Positions 16,155 to 23,614 of a DNA stretch of 64,000 nt are shown one piece after another. Position numbers and translations under genes: made by a program. Origin of the DNA: Methylobacterium longum (GTDB taxonomy: Bacteria; Pseudomonadota; Alphaproteobacteria; Rhizobiales; Beijerinckiaceae). The notes under the pieces were generated by a model. The model was not told the origin of the DNA. It saw only the letters and a program-made list of their open reading frames with translations, and made no database searches. The stretch is from contig NZ_BPQS01000022.1 in the NCBI RefSeq assembly GCF_022179385.1, positions 1-64,000 of the forward strand, read 5' to 3'. Each line of letters opens with the position of its first letter. Position 1 is the stretch's first letter.

Positions 16155-17012
16155 GTGACCTCCGCTGCCGCTCCGGCCGCGCGTCCCAAGGGGCGGCGTG
16201 AACTCTGGCTGCGCGTCGCGTCGGGCCTCGTGCTCGGAGCCGGCGTGCTGGCCGCCCTGGTCTATGGGGGCTGGCCCTTTGCGGGGATCTGGCTCGCCGC
16301 CGGAATCATCGGCTTCGCCGAGTGGATGGTGATGAGCCGCACCGAGCCCCGCGAGGTGTTGATCGCCCTCGGTGCAGCGACGCTGGGCGCGCTGCTGCTC
16401 TGCCAGCGCGGCGAAGCTCCGGCACCCGCCTGCATCGCGGTGCTGCTGCTGGGAGCCGCCGCCTGCGCGACGGTGGCACGGACCGGGCGCGGTAGGCTCC
16501 GCGCCTTCGTCGGCTTGCTCGGTGCGGCCGCGATCGCGGCGGTGCCGGTGGCCCTGCGCGACGATCCCGCCATTGGTCTTGTCGGGCCGGCCTGGATGTT
16601 CGCGGTGGTCTGGTCCACCGATATCGCCGCCTACTTCGCCGGCCGGAAGATCGGCGGCCCGAAGCTGATGCCCCGGGTGTCGCCCAACAAGACGTGGTCT
16701 GGGGCCCTCGGGGGCCTGCTGGGCGCTGTTGCGGCAGGGACCCTGGTCCCGGTGGTCGCTGACCTCACCGGAATGCCTCTGCCCAGTGCCGCGTCCCTGC
16801 CGGTGGTGGCCGGCGTGAGCGCGCTCGCCTCGGTCCTGAGCCAGGCTGGCGATCTCATCGAGTCGGGCCTCAAGCGCCGCTACGGCGTGAAGGATTCCGG
16901 CAAGATCATCCCGGGCCATGGCGGCGTCATGGACCGGCTCGACGGATTCTTCGCGGTCGCCGTGCTGGCGGCCCTCTATCTCGCCCTGCGCGGGGGCGGT
17001 CTGATCGCGTGA
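16155..17012 (+). CDS. cdsA: Phosphatidate cytidylyltransferase
   Basis: Makes CDP-diacylglycerol from CTP and phosphatidate at the inner membrane. The 285-residue protein is largely hydrophobic, with about seven predicted spans. The family signature is near the C-terminus: SGLKRRYGVKDSGKIIPGHGGVMDRLD. GTG 16155 is chosen as the first start after frr. It runs directly into dxr (19-base gap). Confidence 0.93.
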   Translation: MTSAAAPAARPKGRRELWLRVASGLVLGAGVLAALVYGGWPFAGIWLAAGIIGFAEWMVMSRTEPREVLIALGAATLGALLLCQRGEAPAPACIAVLLLGAAACATVARTGRGRLRAFVGLLGAAAIAAVPVALRDDPAIGLVGPAWMFAVVWSTDIAAYFAGRKIGGPKLMPRVSPNKTWSGALGGLLGAVAAGTLVPVVADLTGMPLPSAASLPVVAGVSALASVLSQAGDLIESGLKRRYGVKDSGKIIPGHGGVMDRLDGFFAVAVLAALYLALRGGGLIA

Positions 17013-17031
17013 CGATGAGGGAGTTGAACCC

Positions 17032-18210
17032 GTGACCCAGATCGTCACCGTCTTTGGCGCCACCGGCTCGATCGGCCGCTCCACCGCCGACCTGCTCGCC
17101 CAGCATGCCGACCGGTTCCGCGTCGGCGCCCTGGTCGGCGGCAAGGATCCCGTCGCCCTGGCCAAGGTCGCACGCGAGCTGAACGCCTCCTTCGCGGCCC
17201 TCGCCGACGAATCCGCCGGCCCGGCGCTCGCCGAGGCCCTGTCGGGATCCGGGATCCCCAACGGGGCGGGGGAGGGCGCGGTCATGGAGGCTGCCGCCCG
17301 GGATGCCGACATCGTCGTGGCGGCCGTGAGCGGCGCCGCCGGGCTGAAGTCGACCCACGCGGCGCTCCGGCTGGGCCGGACGGTCGCGCTCGCCAACAAG
17401 GAAAGCCTCGTCTGCGCCGGCGACGCCTTCATGCGCGACGCTGCGCGCTACGGCGCCACGATCCTGCCGATGGATTCCGAGCACGACGCCCTGAGCCAAG
17501 CGCTCGCCGGGCGGCCGCTCACCGACGTCCGCACCATGATGATCACGGCCTCGGGCGGCCCGTTCCGCACCTGGACCCGGGAGCGGATCGCCGCCGCCTC
17601 GGCCGCCGAGGCCGCCGCCCATCCGACCTGGTCGATGGGCATGAAGATCAACATCGATTCGGCGAGCCTGATGAACAAGGGCCTCGAGCTGATCGAGGCG
17701 CACCACCTGTTCGGCATCGAGCCCGAGCGCCTCGACGTCGTGGTGCACCCGCAATCGGTGATCCACGGGATGGTCTACTGGCTCGACGGCGCCGTGACCG
17801 CCGAACTGGCGCTGCCCGACATGCGGGTGCCGATCTCCCACTGCCTCGGGCTCGGCGACCGGCTCACCATCGAGCGGGGGCGCCCCCTCGACCTCGTGAA
17901 GCTCGGGTCGCTGACCTTCGAGGCGGCGGACGAGGCGCGGTTCCCGTGCCTGCGGATCGCCCGGGCGGCGCTGGCTGCCGGCGGCGCGGCGCCGACCGTG
18001 ATGAACGCGGCCAACGAGATCGCGGTGGCGGCCTTCATCGCGGGCCGGATCGGTTTCTACGGGATCAACGACTTGGTCGAGCGCGCCTGCTCACACTTCG
18101 CCGGGCAGTACCGGAGCGCGCCGGCCGACGTGGACGAGGCCCTCGCCATCGACGCCCACGTGCGGGTCTGGAGCGCCGAAGCCCTGCCGGAGCTGCGCGC
18201 CGCGGGTTAG
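17032..18210 (+). CDS. dxr: 1-deoxy-D-xylulose 5-phosphate reductoisomerase
   Basis: First committed step of the MEP isoprenoid pathway (DXP to MEP, NADPH). VTVFGATGSIGRST is the NADPH-binding motif. LANKESLVCAG, ITASGGPFRTW, HPTWSMGMKINIDSASLMNKGLE and VHPQSVIHGMVYW are the catalytic segments. The normally conserved SEHNA reads SEHDA here (residues about 147-151), an Asn-to-Asp change. GTG 17032 has GAGGGAG upstream. It ends 16 bases from the converging TetR gene. Confidence 0.96.
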   Translation: MTQIVTVFGATGSIGRSTADLLAQHADRFRVGALVGGKDPVALAKVARELNASFAALADESAGPALAEALSGSGIPNGAGEGAVMEAAARDADIVVAAVSGAAGLKSTHAALRLGRTVALANKESLVCAGDAFMRDAARYGATILPMDSEHDALSQALAGRPLTDVRTMMITASGGPFRTWTRERIAAASAAEAAAHPTWSMGMKINIDSASLMNKGLELIEAHHLFGIEPERLDVVVHPQSVIHGMVYWLDGAVTAELALPDMRVPISHCLGLGDRLTIERGRPLDLVKLGSLTFEAADEARFPCLRIARAALAAGGAAPTVMNAANEIAVAAFIAGRIGFYGINDLVERACSHFAGQYRSAPADVDEALAIDAHVRVWSAEALPELRAAG

Positions 18211-18226
18211 GAGCGGCGGTCGCGCC

Positions 18227-18865
18227 TCAGCGCACCGGCGCGTAGGCGGCGAGGAATACCCGCACCGCCTCGGCGGTCTGGAAGCGTCTTCGCGCCTCGT
18301 TCGCATCGCCTCCGGCGGCGAACAGCATGCGCGTGAGCAGACCGGCCAGGCAGAGATGCAGGAAGTGCTGGGCCGCGAGGGTCGTGTCGGCGATGCGCAG
18401 CCGGCCGCCTTTCACCTGCACGTCGAGATAGGCCGCCAGCCGCGCCACGCCGCGGGCCGGGCCGGCCTCGTAGTAGACCTGCCCGAAATGCGGAAACTTC
18501 TCGCAGACGCCGATCACCATGCGATGCACCGAGATGTGCTCCGGCCGGGACATCTCGGCGAGGAAGCTCATCCCGAGGCGGGTGAGGACGGCGGGAATAT
18601 CGGTATCCTCCGGGTCGAAGGTGAACAAAGTCTCGGCCAAGCTGATCTTCTCTTGAAGGATCAGGGCCTCGAACAGCGCTTCCTTGCTGTCGAAATAGAC
18701 GTAGAGGGTGCCCTTCGAGACGCCGGCGGCGCGGGCGATCTCGCCCATGCTCGCCCCGTCGTAGCCGGCCGAGAGGAAGACGGTCCGCGCGCCCTCCAAG
18801 ATTTGGCGGCGCTTGTCACTCTCTTGTGCGGTTGTACCCCGCTCCAAAGCTGCACCCTGCGCCAT
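18227..18865 (-). CDS. TetR-family repressor of the adjacent efflux genes
   Basis: A 212-residue regulator. The N-terminal HTH is RRQILEGARTVFLSAGYDGASMGEIARAAGVSKGTLYVYFDSKEALFEAL, a typical TetR domain. The C-terminal ligand domain resembles AefR/AcrR-type efflux regulators. It is transcribed divergently from the HlyD/EmrB pair across a 136-base spacer that holds two identical-core palindromes, so it most likely represses both itself and the pump. The inducer is unknown. Confidence 0.88.
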   Translation of the reverse strand: MAQGAALERGTTAQESDKRRQILEGARTVFLSAGYDGASMGEIARAAGVSKGTLYVYFDSKEALFEALILQEKISLAETLFTFDPEDTDIPAVLTRLGMSFLAEMSRPEHISVHRMVIGVCEKFPHFGQVYYEAGPARGVARLAAYLDVQVKGGRLRIADTTLAAQHFLHLCLAGLLTRMLFAAGGDANEARRRFQTAEAVRVFLAAYAPVR

Positions 18866-18897
18866 CGTCCCGCCAGCGTCCGAGACGCCGCCCTGCT

Positions 18898-18916
18898 TGA
18901 CCGAACCGTTCGGTCA
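18898..18916. promoter_or_regulatory. TetR operator 1
   Basis: A 19-base palindrome TGACCGAAC-C-GTTCGGTCA; the outer flanking bases also pair (T 18897, A 18917). It lies 32 bases upstream of the TetR start. It is identical to operator 2 except for the central base. Confidence 0.8.
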
Positions 18917-18965
18917 ACATAACCTGCGGCCAATTCGGATTTGCGTCAAGGCGCGTCCGCTTTGT

Positions 18966-18984
18966 TGACCGAACGGTTCGGTCA
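18966..18984. promoter_or_regulatory. TetR operator 2
   Basis: A 19-base palindrome TGACCGAAC-G-GTTCGGTCA, 17 bases upstream of the HlyD-family start. Centre-to-centre distance to operator 1 is 68 bases. Binding here would block transcription of the efflux genes. Confidence 0.8.
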
Positions 18985-19001
18985 TTCAGCGAGGCTTCGA
19001 A

Positions 19002-20234
19002 ATGTCCCTGCGCGAGGATGCCGATCGGCCGACCCCGGTGGTCGACCTTGGCGACGACGAGCGCGCCGAGACGCCGGCCCGGCCCGCGGCCGTCTCACCG
19101 CCGGTGGCGGCTCCGGCGCAAACGGGCCTCGCGCCGGCGCGCAAGCGTCCGCTCCGCCGGGCCGTCCTGCTCGCCGCCCTGGCTCTCGCCCTCGGCGGCG
19201 GCGCCTATGCGGGATGGCAATGGTGGACGGTCGGGCGATTCTTCATCGCGACGGACGACGCCTACGTTCAGGCGGACATCTCGGTCCTGGCCGCGAAGGT
19301 CTCGGGTTATCTCGAGGCCGTCCCGGTCGTGAACGGCCTCTCGGTCAAGAAGGGCGACATCATCGCCAAGCTCGACGACGGCGATTACCGCCTTGCGCTC
19401 CAGGCGGCGCAGGACAAGCTCGCCACGCAGGAGAGCACCATCCAGCGGATCGCCCGTCAGGCCGAGGCCGCGCAGGCGCAGGTCGCCCAGGCCGCCGCGC
19501 AGCTCGACGCGACCCGCGCCGATGCCGTCCGGGCCCAGGCGGATTTCGCCCGGGCGACGCAGATGCAGGCGGATTACGTCGCCAAGTCGCGCATCGATCA
19601 GACCCGGGCCGACCGTGACCGGACCGAGGCTTCCGTCAAGGCGATGGAGGCCGGCTTGGTCGCGGCCCGCGCCAACGTCGACGTCCTCTTGGCGCAGAGG
19701 CGCGAGGCCGAGAGCCTCGCGACGGAGCTGCGCACCGCCGTCGACCGGGCCAGCCGCGACCTCGGCTTCACGGCGATCCGCGCGCCCTTCGACGGCGTGG
19801 TGGGCAACAAGGCGGTGGAGGCGGGCGCCTACGTCGCGCCGGGCACCCGGATCGCCGCACTGGTGCCGCTACAGAGCGTGCGCATCGACGCGAACTTCAA
19901 GGAGACCCAGGTTCAGCGCATGCGCCCCGGCCAGCCGGTCACGGTGACGATCGACGCCTATCCGGACCGGGAGATCGAGGGCGTGGTGGAATCCTTCTCG
20001 CCGGCCTCCGGCTCCGTGTTCAGCCTGCTGCCGCCCGACAATGCCACCGGCAACTTCACCAAGATCGTCCAGCGCCTGCCGGTTCGCGTCCGCGTGCCCG
20101 AGACCGTCGCCCGCGAGGGCCTGCTGCGGCCCGGCCTCTCGGCGGTGGTGCGGGTCGATACGCGCGCCGGCGCGGACCGTTCGGTGCTTGACCGGGCCGC
20201 CGGCGAGCGGCCGGTCACCACCGCAAGCCGCTGA
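19002..20234 (+). CDS. HlyD/EmrA-family membrane fusion protein
   Basis: Periplasmic adaptor of a tripartite efflux pump, 410 residues. It has a Pro/Ala-rich cytoplasmic tail, one anchor near residues 50-70 (AVLLAALALALGGGAYAGW), then the EmrA signature TDDAYVQADISVLAAKVSGYL. A long Ala/Gln-rich coiled coil (about 130-245) is followed by the barrel-sandwich return FTAIRAPFDGVVGNKAVEAGAYV. It is paired with an EmrB-type transporter 8 bases downstream. Confidence 0.9.
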   Translation: MSLREDADRPTPVVDLGDDERAETPARPAAVSPPVAAPAQTGLAPARKRPLRRAVLLAALALALGGGAYAGWQWWTVGRFFIATDDAYVQADISVLAAKVSGYLEAVPVVNGLSVKKGDIIAKLDDGDYRLALQAAQDKLATQESTIQRIARQAEAAQAQVAQAAAQLDATRADAVRAQADFARATQMQADYVAKSRIDQTRADRDRTEASVKAMEAGLVAARANVDVLLAQRREAESLATELRTAVDRASRDLGFTAIRAPFDGVVGNKAVEAGAYVAPGTRIAALVPLQSVRIDANFKETQVQRMRPGQPVTVTIDAYPDREIEGVVESFSPASGSVFSLLPPDNATGNFTKIVQRLPVRVRVPETVAREGLLRPGLSAVVRVDTRAGADRSVLDRAAGERPVTTASR

Positions 20235-20242
20235 GGCGCGCC

Positions 20243-21829
20243 GTGTCCGCCGCTGCCGCCACCGGGCCGGCCGGGATACAGGCTCCCGCGGCCGATCCGC
20301 CGATGGATCGCCGCCGTCTGATCGCGTTCCTCTGCATGGTCTTCGGGATGTTCATGGCGATCCTCGACATCCAGATCGTCTCGGCTTCCCTCAACGAGAT
20401 CCAGGCCGGCCTCTCGGCCTCGGGCGACGAGATCCCCTGGGTCCAGACCAGCTACCTCATCGCCGAGGTCATCTCGATCCCGCTCTCCGGGACGCTGTCG
20501 CGGGTGCTGTCGACCCGCTGGATGTTCGCCATCTCGGCGGGCGGCTTCACCGTCATGAGCCTGATGTGCGCGACCTCCTCGTCCATCGGCGAGATGATCG
20601 TCTGGCGCGCGCTCCAGGGCTTCATCGGCGGCGGCATGATCCCGACCGTCTTCGCCGCCGCCTTCACGATCTTTCCGCCCTCGAAGCGGACCATCGTGTC
20701 GCCGATGATCGGGCTGGTGGCGACGCTGGCGCCGACCATCGGTCCCACGGTCGGCGGGTATCTCACCGACCTGATGTCCTGGCACTGGCTGTTCCTGATC
20801 AACGTCGTGCCGGGCATCTTCGTGACCGTCTCGACCTGGATGCTGGTGGATTTCGACAAGCCGAATTACGGCCTGCTGAAATCTTTCGACTGGGCCGGCC
20901 TCGCCTTCATGGCGGGGTTCCTCGGCTGCCTCGAATACGTCCTGGAGGAGGGGCCGAACCACGACTGGCTGCAGGACGAGGCGGTCTTCGCCTGCGCGAT
21001 CATCTGCGCCGCATCAGGGGTGCTGTTCTTCTGGCGCGCCTTCACGGCGCCGCAACCGATCGTCGACCTGCGCGCCTTCTCCGACCGGAACTTCGCCAGC
21101 GGCTGCGTCGCGAGCTTCGTGCTGGGCATCGGCCTCTACGGGCTGACCTACGTCTATCCGGTCTACCTCGCGCGCGTGCGGGGCTACTCGGCGCTGATGA
21201 TCGGCGAGACGATGTTCGTCTCCGGCCTGTGCATGTTCGCCACCGCGCCGATCGCCGGACGATTCTCCGGCAAGGTCGATCCCCGCCTCATGATGGGGAT
21301 CGGATTCGCGGGATTCGCCTGCGGCACCTGGATCGTCACCGGCCTCACCAAGGACTGGGACTTCTGGGAACTGCTGCTGCCGCAGGTGCTGCGCGGCTGC
21401 TCGCTGATGCTGTGCATGATCCCGATCAACAACATCGCCCTGGGTACGCTCCCGCCGGCCCGGATGAAGAACGCCTCCGGGCTCTACAACCTGACGCGCA
21501 ACCTCGGCGGCGCGGTGGGTCTCGCCCTGATCAACACGCTGCTGAACGACCGGTGGGACCTGCACCTCGCCCGGCTACACGAGCGCTTCACCTGGGCCAG
21601 CACAGCCGCGGTGGAACGGCTCGACTCCCTGCAGCGCGGCTTCGACTCCTTCGGCAGCGCGGCCCCCGGCATGGCGCTGAAGGCCATGACCAACACGGTC
21701 AGGATCCAGGGCCTGGTGATGGCTTTCGAGGACCTGTTTCTGACCCTGACCGTGCTGTTCCTGGCGATGGCCTGCGCGGTTCCGCTGGTCCGGCGCCCGC
21801 AGGCGGCGGGCGGCGGCGGCGGTCACTGA
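20243..21829 (+). CDS. EmrB/QacA-family (DHA2) MFS drug exporter
   Basis: A 528-residue, 14-span proton antiporter. Family motifs are LDIQIVSASLNEIQAGL (motif D1), PWVQTSYLIAEVISIPLSG, RALQGFIGGGMIPTVFA, and GPTVGGYLTDLMSWHWLFLINVVPG (motif C). GTG 20243 is 8 bases from the adaptor stop. Together they would form an EmrAB pump probably using a TolC-type outer membrane channel from elsewhere. The substrate is unknown. Confidence 0.9.
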   Translation: MSAAAATGPAGIQAPAADPPMDRRRLIAFLCMVFGMFMAILDIQIVSASLNEIQAGLSASGDEIPWVQTSYLIAEVISIPLSGTLSRVLSTRWMFAISAGGFTVMSLMCATSSSIGEMIVWRALQGFIGGGMIPTVFAAAFTIFPPSKRTIVSPMIGLVATLAPTIGPTVGGYLTDLMSWHWLFLINVVPGIFVTVSTWMLVDFDKPNYGLLKSFDWAGLAFMAGFLGCLEYVLEEGPNHDWLQDEAVFACAIICAASGVLFFWRAFTAPQPIVDLRAFSDRNFASGCVASFVLGIGLYGLTYVYPVYLARVRGYSALMIGETMFVSGLCMFATAPIAGRFSGKVDPRLMMGIGFAGFACGTWIVTGLTKDWDFWELLLPQVLRGCSLMLCMIPINNIALGTLPPARMKNASGLYNLTRNLGGAVGLALINTLLNDRWDLHLARLHERFTWASTAAVERLDSLQRGFDSFGSAAPGMALKAMTNTVRIQGLVMAFEDLFLTLTVLFLAMACAVPLVRRPQAAGGGGGH

Positions 21830-22026
21830 GCGGGGCGCCACCGCGACAGCGGGGATTGCGGGGACATCACCCGGCCTGACAGCAGGAGCCGAACTGTCGG
21901 GCCCTCGGCCGCGTGACCTTCGCGACCGGCGCACGGGATTGCGTTGGCAGTCGGCCGCACCGATCTGCTAAACAGGCTGGATAGTCGGCCCGCAAGGCCG
22001 GCGCGGATACGGCCAGGAAACGGCTC

Positions 22027-23181
22027 ATGGACTTCCTCAACGCGATGGGCGGGACCGCCGGCGGCTTCTTCGGCGCCGTGATCCCGTTCCTGTTCGTGCT
22101 CACCGTCGTGGTGTTCGTGCACGAGATGGGCCACTTCCTGGTCGGACGCTGGTGCGGCGTCGGCGTCCACGCTTTCTCGCTCGGCTTCGGCCCGGAACTG
22201 TTCGGCTTCAACGACCGCCGCGGCACGCGCTGGAAGCTCTGCGCCATCCCGCTCGGCGGCTACGTGAAGTTCCACGGCGACGCCAACGGCGCCAGCATGC
22301 CCGACCCGGAAACGGTCGCCCGGATGAGCCCGCAGGAGCGGGCGATCAGTTTCCCGACCCAGCCCGTGGCCAAGCGCGCCGCGATCGTCGCCGCGGGACC
22401 GGTGGCGAACTTCATCCTGGCGATCCTGTTGTTCGCCGGCGCGATCTGGCTCGGGGGCCGCTACGAGCTGCCCGCCCGGGTCTCGTCGGTGGAGCCCAAC
22501 AGCGTCGCGGCCCAGGCCGGCTTCCAGCCGGGCGACGTGATCACCGCCATCGACGGCGAGAAGATCGGCGACTTCAATGCCATGTACCGCACCGTCACGG
22601 GCAGCGCCGGAACGCCGCTGACCTTCACGGTGGAGCGCGAGGCGCAACCGATCACCATCCAGGCGACCCCGGCCACCTTCGAGGAGAAGACACCCTTCGG
22701 CCGTCACCGGATCGGACGCCTCGGCATCCGGTCGCCCGCCGGCTCGGAGGCGCGGCTCGTCCGCTACGGGCCGCTCGACTCGCTGAACCTCGGGGTCAAG
22801 GAGACCTACTTCGTCGTCGAGCGGACCTTCTCGTATCTCGGGAAGCTCGTCACTGGCCGCGAGTCGGCCGATCAGCTGTCCGGCCCGATCGGGATCGCCC
22901 GCGTCTCGGGCGAGGTCGCCAAGACCGGCGGCGTCGGCGGCCTCGTCGGCCTCATCGCGCTGCTCTCGGTGTCGATCGGCCTTCTGAACCTCTTCCCAGT
23001 GCCCCTGCTCGATGGCGGCCACCTGCTGTTCTACGCCTTCGAGGTCGTCCGCGGCCGGCCGCTCAGCGAGCGGGCCCAGGAGATCGGTTTCCGGATCGGC
23101 CTCGCCCTGGTCCTGATGCTGATGCTGTTCGCGGCCTGGAACGACATCCTCAATCTCGGCGCGTCCTGGCGGAACACCTGA
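22027..23181 (+). CDS. rseP: Site-2 protease RseP (M50 family)
   Basis: Intramembrane zinc metalloprotease that clips anti-sigma factors and signal-peptide remnants. HEMGH (residues 32-36) is the zinc site in the first membrane helix, and PVPLLDGGH is the third ligand motif. One PDZ domain (about 145-215, with PGDVITAIDGEKI) lies between; E. coli RseP has two. ATG 22027 gives 384 residues. It normally follows dxr directly, but the TetR-EmrAB cassette separates them here. Confidence 0.95.
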   Translation: MDFLNAMGGTAGGFFGAVIPFLFVLTVVVFVHEMGHFLVGRWCGVGVHAFSLGFGPELFGFNDRRGTRWKLCAIPLGGYVKFHGDANGASMPDPETVARMSPQERAISFPTQPVAKRAAIVAAGPVANFILAILLFAGAIWLGGRYELPARVSSVEPNSVAAQAGFQPGDVITAIDGEKIGDFNAMYRTVTGSAGTPLTFTVEREAQPITIQATPATFEEKTPFGRHRIGRLGIRSPAGSEARLVRYGPLDSLNLGVKETYFVVERTFSYLGKLVTGRESADQLSGPIGIARVSGEVAKTGGVGGLVGLIALLSVSIGLLNLFPVPLLDGGHLLFYAFEVVRGRPLSERAQEIGFRIGLALVLMLMLFAAWNDILNLGASWRNT

Positions 23182-23614
23182 TCCGTCGGGGTCGAGGGCT
23201 GGCGCCGGTGATCCGACGTCGGTTCCGGTCTCCACCGGAAAGGATGCCCCATTCCTGCCGCGATCCCGCCCGCAGAGCGCCCGCTTGGGGACGCGGCGGT
23301 GACGCCGATCTCGGTTAAAACACGGTGAACGGCGGCGCACGCAGTCTGGAAAAGGGCTGCGGGCGCAGTTGTTTACGTGCGGTTCACCACGATCCGTGGT
23401 TTGCCCGCCGGCTGGGTGCAGCGTTAAGTGGCGCGAAGGCCACGACCCCCCAAAATCCCCTGACGATGGCCTCCCGCGCGTTTGCTTGGCAGGGGAATCC
23501 CGCTAAGAGCTACGCTTGGACCGAAGCCACGCTTGGACCAGGTGACGGGACGGCCGATCAACGGTCGCTCGTGACGGGCTAACCCCCGCGACCAGAACAG
23601 AAACGGGCGATTGC
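23182..23614 (+). promoter_or_regulatory. bamA upstream region with candidate promoter
   Basis: 433 bases without a gene. The best promoter candidate is TTGCTT (23482-23487) and TAAGAG (23504-23509) with a 16-base spacer. Just after it the 11-base sequence ACGCTTGGACC occurs twice (23512-23522 and 23529-23539). No clear extracytoplasmic-sigma promoter was found. Confidence 0.35.
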
